From Lachnospiraceae bacterium UBA3772 (GTDB taxonomy: Bacteria > Bacillota > Clostridia > Lachnospirales > Lachnospiraceae): 14,634 nucleotides of DNA. The DNA lies in contig DFFQ01000104.1 of the NCBI GenBank assembly GCA_002371025.1, positions 1 through 14,634 on the forward strand. Reading direction: 5' to 3'. A program made the translations under genes and the position numbers. Positions 1-7,948 of this stretch are shown piece by piece. The stretch's first letter is position 1. Each line of letters begins with the position of its first letter. The notes beneath the pieces were generated by a model, which saw nothing but the letters and a program-made list of their open reading frames with translations, was not told the origin of the DNA and searched no databases.

Positions 1-1576
<1,576 letters not shown>

Positions 1577-1640
1577 TCATTAATTCTTTTCTTAAATCAC
1601 TTAACAAATCTGAATGATTTAAAATGCGCAACTTCCACTT

Positions 1641-1657
1641 TGCGCAATCGGTTGTCT
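1641..1657. promoter_or_regulatory. LacI-family operator, proximal copy
   Basis: The + strand sequence TGCGCAATCGGTTGTCT has the imperfect dyad around a central CG (CAA-x-CG-x-TTG) typical of LacI/GalR-family operators. It lies right after the predicted start point of the galactanase promoter. A close copy lies at 1803-1819 in the same orientation; the two share TG-GCAA-CG-TTGTCT. The half-motif TGCGCAA also recurs alone at 1625-1631. The regulator is not in the window, so the family is inferred from the site. Confidence 0.6.
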
Positions 1658-1665
1658 ATATTTGT

Positions 1666-1694
1666 ATTATATAAGAGCACTTTATTGTAGACAA
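1666..1694 (-). promoter_or_regulatory. Promoter of the GH53 galactanase gene
   Basis: On the minus strand a -35 of TTGTCT (1694-1689), a 17-base spacer and a perfect -10 TATAAT (1671-1666) form a good sigma-A promoter. Transcription would begin near 1659, leaving a leader of about 95 bases before the ATG at 1564. The operator at 1641-1657 begins about two bases after the predicted start point, so a bound repressor would block initiation or clearance. Confidence 0.72.
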
Positions 1695-1802
1695 TAGTGA
1701 TAAAATCCAAGTTTTATCATTATTTTTTTAGCATATTGCACAGTTTTTTACGATCAGAAACCAAATTAAACGATTAAATTCAAAAATCAAGTCAGATTCG
1801 AC

Positions 1803-1819
1803 TGTGCAACCGTTTGTCT
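1803..1819. promoter_or_regulatory. LacI-family operator, distal copy
   Basis: TGTGCAACCGTTTGTCT on the + strand matches the proximal operator at 13 of 17 positions and keeps the CAA-x-CG-x-TTG core. It lies 162 bp (centre to centre) upstream of the proximal operator relative to the galactanase gene, between that gene's promoter and the mntP terminator. An auxiliary operator at this distance suggests repression by DNA looping, or else an independent binding site. Confidence 0.5.
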
Positions 1820-1846
1820 TTTTACTTAACAGCATTAAAAATCAAT

Positions 1847-1883
1847 AAAAAAGCCCTCTTTACTGGCTGTCCAGCAAAGAGGG
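1847..1883 (-). terminator. Rho-independent terminator of mntP
   Basis: An 8-bp stem (CCCTCTTT 1854-1861 with AAAGAGGG 1876-1883) is extended by an inner CTGG/CCAG stem (1863-1866 with 1871-1874). On the minus strand it is followed by six T residues (1852-1847). It lies about 30 bases past the mntP stop and shields the galactanase control region from mntP read-through. Confidence 0.88.
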
Positions 1884-1916
1884 TAAATAAATTCCTGATA
1901 TTATCTTTAATTACTT

Positions 1917-2537
1917 TTAAAGAATCCCTTTTAAAAATATTTCTATTCCTATTGCAATAAGAATAGTTCCACCTATAAAAGCAGCCTTATCTTTTAAATG
2001 ATTTCCTGCTTTTTTTCCTATTCCAAGACCGATAAAGCAGATGATAAATGTTACTACTGCTATTATCATAGAAGAAACAAACGCCATCAAAGCATCATAT
2101 TTAGCTGTTGTAAATCCTACTGATAAAGCATCTATAGCTGTTGCAATCCCCTGTATGATCAGAGTTGAAAAAGCAATTTTTGTAACTGAAGGCTCAATGT
2201 CTTCCTTACTTTCAGCTTCTTCTTTATCCGCTTCTTTCTTTTCTTTTATTCCCTCAATAATCATCTTTCCACCGATATAAAGCAGAAGGATAAGTGCGAT
2301 CCAAGGTATCAGAGGTTGAAACTTCTTAAAATACTCAGCTATGGAATGAACAAGAAACCAGCCTACCATTGGCATAAAGAACTGGAAGAAAGCATAAATT
2401 CCAGCCATAAATGACATTCTGGATTTCTTCATATTATTTTCTTTAAGACCATTGGCAATAGATACGGAAAATGCATCCATGGCAAGTCCTACTCCTAGCA
2501 TTATACTATTAATAAAAAAAAGATAATCGTATTTCAT
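1917..2537 (-). CDS. mntP: Manganese efflux pump MntP
   Basis: Inner-membrane exporter that removes excess Mn(II). The protein has 206 residues and six predicted membrane helices in two repeated halves. Each half carries the family's signature aspartate: AMDAFSVS with D21 and AIDALSV with D136. The usual family length is about 180-190 residues; the excess lies in a very acidic and basic cytoplasmic loop at about 97-117 between the halves (many E, D and K). The ATG at 2537 follows AGGAG by 12 bases, which is long, but no later in-frame start has a better site and the residues before the first motif fit the family. It is a single-gene unit with promoter 2573-2602 and terminator 1847-1883. The leader is only about 30 bases, so the manganese (yybP-ykoY) riboswitch that often precedes this gene is absent. 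Confidence 0.92.
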   Translation of the reverse strand: MKYDYLFFINSIMLGVGLAMDAFSVSIANGLKENNMKKSRMSFMAGIYAFFQFFMPMVGWFLVHSIAEYFKKFQPLIPWIALILLLYIGGKMIIEGIKEKKEADKEEAESKEDIEPSVTKIAFSTLIIQGIATAIDALSVGFTTAKYDALMAFVSSMIIAVVTFIICFIGLGIGKKAGNHLKDKAAFIGGTILIAIGIEIFLKGIL

Positions 2538-2572
2538 TTTAATTCATGTCTCCTATTTGCATAGTAATGTGC

Positions 2573-2602
2573 ATTATCCATCAAATTGTTGTCGTTAGTC
2601 AA
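2573..2602 (-). promoter_or_regulatory. Promoter of mntP
   Basis: On the minus strand TTGACT (2602-2597), an 18-base spacer and GATAAT (2578-2573) form a plausible sigma-A promoter. Transcription would begin near 2566, about 28 bases before the start codon. I recognise no regulator box. Confidence 0.6.
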
Positions 2603-2668
2603 GTCTAATTATTTATCCATATCAGCTCACCAGTTCAAAATTATGCTACTATTATCAACAAAATCCAA

Positions 2669-2697
2669 CAGACAAAACAATTAAATGATGATATAAT
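2669..2697 (+). promoter_or_regulatory. Promoter of the SDR gene
   Basis: The -10 TATAAT at 2692-2697 is perfect. With a 17-base spacer the -35 is CAGACA (2669-2674), which is weak (4 of 6), so the promoter may need an activator or rely on its -10. Transcription would begin near 2704, immediately before the palindrome at 2707-2723. Confidence 0.5.
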
Positions 2698-2706
2698 TAA
2701 AAAGTA

Positions 2707-2723
2707 CTGTGAAAATTGCACAG
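2707..2723. promoter_or_regulatory. Palindrome in the SDR leader, possible operator
   Basis: CTGTG (2707-2711) and CACAG (2719-2723) form a perfect 5-bp inverted repeat around seven bases. The repeat begins about three bases after the predicted transcription start and ends 11 bases before the Shine-Dalgarno sequence AGAAGG (2735-2740). It has no T tract, so a repressor site is likelier than a terminator; a small RNA hairpin is also possible. Confidence 0.35.
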
Positions 2724-2748
2724 AATATTAAGAGAGAAGGTACATTAA

Positions 2749-3522
2749 ATGAATAATTTTTTTGATCTTACAGGACAGGTTGCTGTTGTAACCGGAGCAT
2801 CTACAGGACTTGGAGTTCAGATGGCAAAAGCTCTTGCCAGTCAGGGAGCAAAGATTGTATGTCTTGCTCGTAGACAGAATCTTATTGATGAGGTTGCAAA
2901 AGAACTTACTGACACATATGGGGTTGAAGCAGTTGGTATCAAATGTGATATCACAGATACTGACAGAGTAAATGAAGTTGTAGATGAGATCTTAGCTAAA
3001 TTCGGAAGAATAGACATTCTTATCAACAATGCAGGTACCGGCGCTGTTGCTCCTGCTGAAGATATTACTGATGAGCAGTTCTCAAATGAAATAAACATCG
3101 ACCTCTTTGGTACATTTAAAATGGCCAGAGCTATCGCAAAGAAAGCAATGATTCCAGCTAAATATGGCCGTGTCATCAATATTGCTTCTATGTATGGTCT
3201 TGTTGGTAACAAAGTTGCACCTGCTTCACCTTATCATGCAGCAAAGGGTGGCGTTGTAAACCTTACAAGAGCCCTGGCAGCTGAATGGGGTAAATATGGT
3301 ATTACCGTAAATGCTATCTGCCCTGGTTACTTCTATTCTCCACTTACTAAAGAAACTCTTGATAGTGATTTCTTCCAGGCAAATGCAAAAGCATTTATTC
3401 CACTTGAAAGATATGGAAATGAAGGCGAATTAGATACAGCTGCTCTCTTCCTTTCATCACCAAAGACAACTTATGTTACAGGTGTTGCTCTTCCAGTTGA
3501 TGGCGGATATACAAGTATGTAA
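2749..3522 (+). CDS. Short-chain dehydrogenase/reductase, gluconate 5-dehydrogenase-like
   Basis: A cytoplasmic NAD(P)-dependent oxidoreductase of the classical SDR family (257 residues, normal length). It has the Rossmann nucleotide-binding motif TGASTGLG (15-22), NNAG (93-96), the catalytic S147, Y162 and K166 (YHAAK), PGYF (192-195) and the C-terminal VDGG (250-253). Overall order and wording (LTGQVAVVTGA, INIASMYG, ICPGYF, FLSS) resemble bacterial gluconate 5-dehydrogenases (IdnO/Gno), which interconvert 5-keto-gluconate and gluconate. The substrate cannot be fixed from sequence: 3-oxoacyl-ACP reductases and other sugar-acid dehydrogenases look similar. The Shine-Dalgarno AGAAGG lies 8 bases before the ATG. 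It is a single-gene unit with its own promoter and terminator, and no sugar-acid kinase or transporter is nearby to help. Confidence 0.88.
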   Translation: MNNFFDLTGQVAVVTGASTGLGVQMAKALASQGAKIVCLARRQNLIDEVAKELTDTYGVEAVGIKCDITDTDRVNEVVDEILAKFGRIDILINNAGTGAVAPAEDITDEQFSNEINIDLFGTFKMARAIAKKAMIPAKYGRVINIASMYGLVGNKVAPASPYHAAKGGVVNLTRALAAEWGKYGITVNAICPGYFYSPLTKETLDSDFFQANAKAFIPLERYGNEGELDTAALFLSSPKTTYVTGVALPVDGGYTSM

Positions 3523-3531
3523 TTAATATTT

Positions 3532-3562
3532 CAGGATCTGTATAACAGATCCTGATTTTTTT
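3532..3562 (+). terminator. Rho-independent terminator of the SDR gene
   Basis: A perfect 9-bp stem, CAGGATCTG (3532-3540) with CAGATCCTG (3546-3554), has the loop TATAA. Seven T residues follow after one A (3556-3562). It begins 9 bases after the stop codon. Confidence 0.93.
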
Positions 3563-3644
3563 ATGCCTGCCCGACATTAAGTCGTCAAAATTATATGTAT
3601 TTTTACCCAAATTTATATATATGTGTACTATTTTTATTACCTGT

Positions 3645-3674
3645 TTGCAGTTATAATAACAATTGCGATATAAG
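3645..3674 (+). promoter_or_regulatory. Possible promoter of the DUF1295 gene
   Basis: TTGCAG (3645-3650), an 18-base spacer and TATAAG (3669-3674) form a reasonable sigma-A promoter. It would start transcription near 3681, about 20 bases before the ATG and just before AAAGGAG (3685-3691). Another TATAAT at 3652-3657 lacks a good -35. Confidence 0.45.
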
Positions 3675-3700
3675 AAAATCACACAAAGGAGTTTAAAAAA

Positions 3701-4495
3701 ATGAAAGCATTTTTAATTCTATTAATCGTCGCATTGATTGCATCATCTATAGGTTTTAAGAAGTATGTTTATTTTATTTCACTCGGATATGGCTTCTCCA
3801 TATCAGCAATTGGAATAACCCTTTTGATTCTTTTTTCTAAAGAATTAACCATGGGAACTATTCTTCTTTCAGTTCTTTTTATTATTTATGGAATCCGTCT
3901 AAGTGGTTATCTTGCTTACAGAGAAATTAAAAGCGCTTCATATAACAAAACAATGAAAAAAGAAATTAAAGACGGAAAAGGAATGTCTTTTATTGCAAAG
4001 TCAGGAATCTGGGTTACATCAGCTCTTCTCTATGCCTGTGAAACAGCTCCTGTTCTCTTCAGATTAGAGAATAAGAAAGGTACCGATGCCTTTGCACTTA
4101 TCGGACTCATTGTAATGGTCATTGGACTTGGGGTTGAAACAATTGCAGACCTTCAGAAAAACAAAGCAAAAAAGGTCAATCCTAACCGTTTTGTAGATAC
4201 AGGACTTTTTAAATTAGTTCGCTGCCCTAATTACCTTGGAGAAATGACATTTTGGACAGGAGTATTTATCTCTGGCTTAAATTCATTGAATTCCGCTGCA
4301 GCATGGATTTTCAGCCTGCTTGGTTACCTCGGTATCATTTATGTTATGTTCGGTGGTGCCCGCAGACTTGAAATGAGACAGAACAGAAATTATGGCTCTG
4401 ATCCTGAGTACCAGCGCTATGTCAGCACAACTCCTATCATGCTTCCATTCGTACCTATTTATAGCGTTGAAAAGCACAAATGGCTGGTTGCATAA
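3701..4495 (+). CDS. DUF1295 family membrane protein, steroid 5-alpha-reductase-like
   Basis: An integral membrane protein of 264 residues in the DUF1295 family, which resembles steroid 5-alpha-reductases and isoprenylcysteine/phospholipid methyltransferases. Hydrophobic segments lie at about 2-18, 25-46, 50-68, 101-118, 129-148, 181-193 and 200-218. Recognisable family motifs are GIRLSGYLAYR (64-74), LVRCPNYLGE (172-181) just before a W-x-G, and the C-terminal YGSDPEYQRYVSTTPIMLPF region (231-250), which in related enzymes belongs to the cofactor site. The reaction in bacteria is not established; a reductase or methyltransferase acting on a lipid is plausible. AAAGGAG lies 9 bases before the ATG. 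It shares a transcript with the next gene, 21 bases downstream. Confidence 0.82.
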   Translation: MKAFLILLIVALIASSIGFKKYVYFISLGYGFSISAIGITLLILFSKELTMGTILLSVLFIIYGIRLSGYLAYREIKSASYNKTMKKEIKDGKGMSFIAKSGIWVTSALLYACETAPVLFRLENKKGTDAFALIGLIVMVIGLGVETIADLQKNKAKKVNPNRFVDTGLFKLVRCPNYLGEMTFWTGVFISGLNSLNSAAAWIFSLLGYLGIIYVMFGGARRLEMRQNRNYGSDPEYQRYVSTTPIMLPFVPIYSVEKHKWLVA

Positions 4496-4516
4496 ATAAA
4501 TTTAGTGAGAATAAAA

Positions 4517-5023
4517 ATGTCATATAAAAATAAGATTAATGAAATTCCTGAAGGCTTCACCCTTCAGATGGCTATAATGGATGCCCTTCCGGTAATCTTT
4601 TTTACCATAGGAATCTCTCTTGTGGCCTTAAACTTTAAATCACTTATATTCTTTATCGGGTCCTTTCTTATAATTACAGCAGGCCTGCTTAAAGTATTAT
4701 GGAAATTTATAATTGCTCTTCATAAGAAAAATATAAGAATTTTAAATAAACAGCTTAGATATTTGATGCCGACAGGTTTCTTACTTATTATCTTATCCAT
4801 TTTTATCTATCCTGATAAGTCAAAGTTTGACCTGATACTTCCGGCAATACTTAAGATGCCTCAGCTTCTTTGTTTTATCATAACCTTAATTGGCATGATA
4901 TTAATGTCAGTTTTTGCAAAGGTCTTAGATAAAAATGACGCAAAAGCAAACTGGATTGAACAGACCACTAACCTCATCGCCCAGTTCTGCTTCATGCTAG
5001 GGCTGATATTTATCTATAAATAA
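4517..5023 (+). CDS. Hypothetical integral membrane protein
   Basis: I do not recognise this protein. From the ATG at 4517 it has 168 residues, with a short polar N-terminus and about five hydrophobic segments (24-40, 42-58, 84-98, 115-134 and 152-167). It has basic turns around residues 70-82 and a polar NWIEQTTN stretch at about 145-152 before the last helix. The frame is also open from a GTG at 4505, but that start has no ribosome binding site. The ATG at 4517 has only a weak GAGA upstream, so translation may depend on coupling to the DUF1295 gene, which stops 21 bases earlier. There is no promoter between the two genes and the strong terminator at 5045-5101 ends the transcript, so they form a two-gene operon. 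Confidence 0.7.
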   Translation: MSYKNKINEIPEGFTLQMAIMDALPVIFFTIGISLVALNFKSLIFFIGSFLIITAGLLKVLWKFIIALHKKNIRILNKQLRYLMPTGFLLIILSIFIYPDKSKFDLILPAILKMPQLLCFIITLIGMILMSVFAKVLDKNDAKANWIEQTTNLIAQFCFMLGLIFIYK

Positions 5024-5044
5024 AAGACTTGTCTTCAATTTAGT

Positions 5045-5101
5045 CGAAAAATACCCTCCACAAAAGGACATTTTTAGTCCACTTGTGGAGGGTATTTTTC
5101 G
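5045..5101. terminator. Bidirectional terminator between convergent operons
   Basis: A perfect 19-bp inverted repeat (5045-5063 with 5083-5101) carries a GC-rich core (ACCCTCCAC/GTGGAGGGT) flanked by A5 on one side and T5 on the other, so a T tract follows the core on either strand. An inner GGAC/GTCC stem (5066-5069 with 5077-5080) extends it. It lies 21 bases after the membrane-protein stop (+) and 3 bases after the acyP stop (-), and serves both. Confidence 0.93.
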
Positions 5102-5104
5102 GTT

Positions 5105-5383
5105 TCAATATGAGCTTCTTTTTTCGAAGTGTCTTTCTTCTTCATCAAGCTCCATTTTTCGTGATTCTATACCATCAATTATTATATATCTATCTTCCTT
5201 AAGCATTTTTATCATGATTTCTATCTCTACGTCTTCTCCCTGGACTTCCATTTCCACAGAGCCATCATAGAGATTTCTTACATATCCGGTAAGTCCTCTG
5301 TTATTTGCTATATAATAAGCTTTATATCTAAAACCTACTCCCTGGACTCTTCCAGTAAATATAAAATGTTTCCTTATCTTCAT
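5105..5383 (-). CDS. acyP: Acylphosphatase
   Basis: A small cytoplasmic enzyme that hydrolyses acyl phosphates such as carbamoyl phosphate and 1,3-bisphosphoglycerate. It has 92 residues, the normal size. The phosphate-binding loop GRVQGVGFR (11-19) carries the catalytic arginine R19, and GYVRNLYDGSVE (33-44) carries the catalytic asparagine N37. The gene begins 7 bases after the tcdA stop. Its ribosome binding site is poor: AGGAG lies 16 bases upstream inside the end of tcdA, so translation is probably coupled. There is no link to a hydrogenase maturation gene, so this is the free-standing form and not HypF. Confidence 0.95.
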   Translation of the reverse strand: MKIRKHFIFTGRVQGVGFRYKAYYIANNRGLTGYVRNLYDGSVEMEVQGEDVEIEIMIKMLKEDRYIIIDGIESRKMELDEEERHFEKRSSY

Positions 5384-5390
5384 ATAATAT

Positions 5391-6116
5391 TTAATTTCTC
5401 ACTCCTGTAAGATCCTTTATAACCTCTCCTGCAATGATAAGTCCTGCACAAGATGGAACAAATGCTATAGATCCTGGTGTCACCCTCTTCTTATTAATTG
5501 CACCTTCATCAGTATCAATACTAATTTGTGGTTTTATAGGCAGTTCTTTTGAATATACACATTTAAGCTTCTTTATACCACGTTTTTTTAATTCTCTTCT
5601 CATTACTTTAGCAAGAGGATCATTTGTGGTTTTATAGATATCTGCTATCTCAAACATTTCCGGATTAAGCTTATTTCCAGCTCCCATACTGCTTATAACG
5701 GGAACATTCATTTCACTACATGTTTCTATTATGCTTATCTTTGCAGCTACAGTATCAACTGCATCCACAACATAATCATACTTTGAAAAATCAAAATCCT
5801 GCTTATTTTCCGGCAGAAAGAAACATATATGCTTATTTATCACCACATCCGGGTTTATATCCTTTGCTCTTTCATATGCCACATCACATTTAAACTGTCC
5901 AATGGACCTGGTTGTGGCAATGATCTGCCGGTTGATATTTGTAAGACTTACTTTGTCATTATCAATAATATCAATGGTTCCAACACCACTTCTTACCAGC
6001 GCTTCAAATACGTAGCCACCAACTCCGCCGACACCAAAAATTGCCACTCTTGATCTATTTAATTTTTCCATTGCTTCCTCTCCAAGAAGAAGAAGTGTTC
6101 TGTCAAACATATTCAT
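5391..6116 (-). CDS. tcdA: tRNA threonylcarbamoyladenosine dehydratase (ThiF/E1-like)
   Basis: Uses ATP to convert t6A at position 37 of ANN-decoding tRNAs into its cyclic form ct6A. It has 241 residues and the E1-like fold: GVGGVGGYV (28-36) for ATP binding, the D52-N-D54 acidic site, NINRQ (60-64), K76, and DAVD (118-121). The SMGAGNKLNP stretch (143-152) and the absence of the zinc-binding CxxC pairs separate TcdA from ThiF and MoeB. AGG lies 9 bases before the ATG at 6116; a second in-frame ATG is two codons later. It forms an operon with acyP. A terminator-like hairpin (6129-6174) ends about 12 bases before the start, downstream of the only promoter I can see (6258-6286). Confidence 0.93.
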   Translation of the reverse strand: MNMFDRTLLLLGEEAMEKLNRSRVAIFGVGGVGGYVFEALVRSGVGTIDIIDNDKVSLTNINRQIIATTRSIGQFKCDVAYERAKDINPDVVINKHICFFLPENKQDFDFSKYDYVVDAVDTVAAKISIIETCSEMNVPVISSMGAGNKLNPEMFEIADIYKTTNDPLAKVMRRELKKRGIKKLKCVYSKELPIKPQISIDTDEGAINKKRVTPGSIAFVPSCAGLIIAGEVIKDLTGVRN

Positions 6117-6128
6117 AATCTTTTACCT

Positions 6129-6174
6129 AAAAAATGAAGCCGCTGAACTATCGGGAATGTAATACAGCGGCTTC
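6129..6174 (-). terminator. Terminator-like hairpin in front of tcdA
   Basis: A perfect 10-bp GC-rich stem (GAAGCCGCTG 6136-6145 with CAGCGGCTTC 6165-6174) is followed on the minus strand by six T residues (6134-6129). It is either the terminator of the mscS transcript, whose stop is 177 bases upstream, or an attenuator in the tcdA leader. The hairpin structure is certain; its role is open. Confidence 0.85.
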
Positions 6175-6257
6175 TCTATCTTTATAAGTGAGTTAAAAAG
6201 GATAGACTAATTAAAATATTGATACTTGATAACAAAATTTTATTATTATCACGATAT

Positions 6258-6286
6258 ATAATACCTTAAAGTTTATTATTAATCAA
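6258..6286 (-). promoter_or_regulatory. Promoter for tcdA-acyP, upstream of the hairpin
   Basis: On the minus strand TTGATT (6286-6281), a 17-base spacer and TATTAT (6263-6258) form a good sigma-A promoter. Transcription would begin near 6251, giving a leader of about 135 bases that includes the terminator-like hairpin. I see no other good promoter between the hairpin and the tcdA start. Confidence 0.55.
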
Positions 6287-6350
6287 CCTTTATTTAACTA
6301 AATTTATGTGAAACAATCATCACAGTTTTACAGGGTACCAAAAGAGTTTT

Positions 6351-7196
6351 TTAATCCAGGTGTCCGCTGATTTCAATATGCTGATATGCAAAATCAATTC
6401 CTGCCTTCTTAAAATCTCTTAGTAATCTTTCTTTAATCTGACTACATGCCTTGTAATTATCTTCTGCTGATTTTGCTGTGATAAAACATGTAAGATCTAC
6501 ACTGCTTTTTTCAAGGGAAACTTTGATAAACAGTGGCTCTTCCTTATTACTTCTTGTATCAAAAGTAAGGGGATTATCAAGAACAGCATCATTCATCAGT
6601 TTTTTAGCCGTTTTAAGTTTCTTTTCGTCCATTCCCATCTTATATGTAATCGAAACAGTAAGAGGATATTTATTTCCAGCCGGCTGATTTGAAAGATTTT
6701 TAATTGTATTCTTATCTAATAATGAATTAGGTATTATATTTACTGAATTATCCATAATACCAGTGATCACAGTATGTCTTAATGTCATTGATTTCACATA
6801 CCCGGATATCGTCTCACCATTAAGCTGTATAAGTAATCTGTCTCCAATTTCAAAAGGCTTAAAAAGTGTAATGATAAATCCATGGATTATATTACTTAAG
6901 CCTTCCTGAAATACAAATCCCAGTACAACCACCAGAAGTGAACTAGACATTAATATGGTATTGGAAAATTTAGATAAAGTATTAGAAAGAGAAGCAACCT
7001 GAATAACCGTTACTATTATAACAAGAGCTTTAAGTGCTCCCTTTGTAAATGAACCTTTAATACTTTCTTTCCCAAGTCTTTTTTTCTTAGCATTAAAAAA
7101 TAAGTTTATTATCTTATTTACCACCATGCATGCAATAATATAAATAGCAGCAAGTATAAATTTATTAGATAATAATTCTTCTATAGTCTTCATCAT
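6351..7196 (-). CDS. MscS-family mechanosensitive ion channel
   Basis: A small-conductance mechanosensitive channel that vents solutes when membrane tension rises. It has 281 residues, close to the 286 of E. coli MscS. Membrane helices lie at about 13-33, 54-72 and 78-116. The third is the pore-lining helix and keeps the family pattern GFVFQEGLSNIIHGFIITLF, then KPFEIGDRL (113-121). The beta domain follows, with IPNSLL (154-159), then the alpha/beta C-terminal domain. GGAG lies 9 bases before the first of two adjacent ATG codons. The gene starts 23 bases after the LOG-family gene and shares its transcript. No strong terminator follows directly; the nearest is the hairpin at 6129-6174. Confidence 0.9.
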   Translation of the reverse strand: MMKTIEELLSNKFILAAIYIIACMVVNKIINLFFNAKKKRLGKESIKGSFTKGALKALVIIVTVIQVASLSNTLSKFSNTILMSSSLLVVVLGFVFQEGLSNIIHGFIITLFKPFEIGDRLLIQLNGETISGYVKSMTLRHTVITGIMDNSVNIIPNSLLDKNTIKNLSNQPAGNKYPLTVSITYKMGMDEKKLKTAKKLMNDAVLDNPLTFDTRSNKEEPLFIKVSLEKSSVDLTCFITAKSAEDNYKACSQIKERLLRDFKKAGIDFAYQHIEISGHLD

Positions 7197-7219
7197 AATA
7201 AACTCTCCAAAATTAAGGC

Positions 7220-7762
7220 TTATCTTCTAAAATTCATGAAGAAATGTTCCATCTCTCCGATATTATCTGTAAACATCAGTTCCTTTGCAGCCTCTTCTTC
7301 AAGAAACCCCTCTCTTATAAGTTTCTCATAGAATTCTTTAATCCCATTGTAAAAGCCCAAAGTATTAAAGAACACACAAGGTCTTTCCTTTAGATTAAGT
7401 CTGGTCCAGGAAAAGCTTTCTGTTATTTCTTCCAGAGTACCTGATCCTCCAGGTAAAGCAATACATGCATCTGATAGTTCAAACATCTTAAGCTTTCTTT
7501 CAGACATATCCTTTGTAATAAAAAGCTCTTCTATAGCCTTATGAGCATTATATTTTTCATATAAAAATTCAGGAATGACTCCGGTTATCTTTCCGCCATA
7601 AGTCTCCATGGTATCACAGAGTATTCCCATCATACCAACTTTACCTGCACCATAGATAAGTCGATGACCATTATCAGCCATCCATCTTCCCAATAATACA
7701 GCTGCTTCTTCATATTCCTTATGATTTCCTGTATTAGCCCCACAATAAACTGCAATATTCAT
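7220..7762 (-). CDS. LOG-family nucleotide 5'-monophosphate phosphoribohydrolase
   Basis: A cytoplasmic Rossmann-fold enzyme of the LOG (lonely guy) family, which removes the base from nucleoside monophosphates, in plants and some bacteria from cytokinin ribotides. It has 180 residues, normal for the group. The catalytic R89 and K90 lie in MSERKLKMF, and the signature PGGSGTLEE covers 104-112. The N-terminal nucleotide site reads IYGAGKVGMMG (36-46). Bacterial members are often annotated as lysine decarboxylases; that name is wrong for this motif set. AGAGG lies 8 bases before the ATG. It is the first gene of an operon with the MscS channel. Confidence 0.9.
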   Translation of the reverse strand: MNIAVYCGANTGNHKEYEEAAVLLGRWMADNGHRLIYGAGKVGMMGILCDTMETYGGKITGVIPEFLYEKYNAHKAIEELFITKDMSERKLKMFELSDACIALPGGSGTLEEITESFSWTRLNLKERPCVFFNTLGFYNGIKEFYEKLIREGFLEEEAAKELMFTDNIGEMEHFFMNFRR

Positions 7763-7821
7763 GTATAAAACCTCTGTATATTATATTTATAATTACTTTA
7801 TAAAAAGCACATCCAAAAAAG

Positions 7822-7850
7822 ATTATACACTAATTAAAAAACTGTGAAAA
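7822..7850 (-). promoter_or_regulatory. Possible promoter of the LOG-mscS operon
   Basis: On the minus strand a perfect -10 TATAAT (7827-7822) lies 17 bases after a weak -35 TTTTCA (7850-7845). Transcription would begin near 7815, about 53 bases before the ATG. It stands back to back with the promoter of the EAL gene at 7863-7891. Confidence 0.45.
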
Positions 7851-7862
7851 GCCTTAAAACTA

Positions 7863-7891
7863 TTGAGAAAACATAGCTTTTCTTATATAAT
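7863..7891 (+). promoter_or_regulatory. Promoter of the EAL gene
   Basis: TTGAGA (7863-7868), a 17-base spacer and a perfect TATAAT (7886-7891) form a strong sigma-A promoter. Transcription would begin near 7898, about 50 bases before the GTG start. No c-di-GMP riboswitch fits in this short leader. Confidence 0.7.
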
Positions 7892-7948
7892 AATCTTATA
7901 TTTTATGGGTTACTTATATGTTTTTTTTATGGTTTTAAGGGGTATCTT

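Noticed and set aside
2538..2748. yybP-ykoY manganese riboswitch
   Set aside because: I looked for it because of mntP, but the leader from the predicted promoter is too short and I see no aptamer-like structure.
3476..3682. Minus-strand frame of 68 codons across the SDR terminator
   Set aside because: It runs through the SDR 3' end and its terminator hairpin, with no family resemblance and no Shine-Dalgarno sequence.
5085..5270. Plus-strand frame starting inside the bidirectional terminator
   Set aside because: It is antisense to acyP, serine-rich, and starts within the hairpin arm.
6175..6350. Small gene or known RNA between mscS and tcdA
   Set aside because: No frame with a ribosome binding site and no T-box or riboswitch motif; only the promoter and hairpin described are supported.
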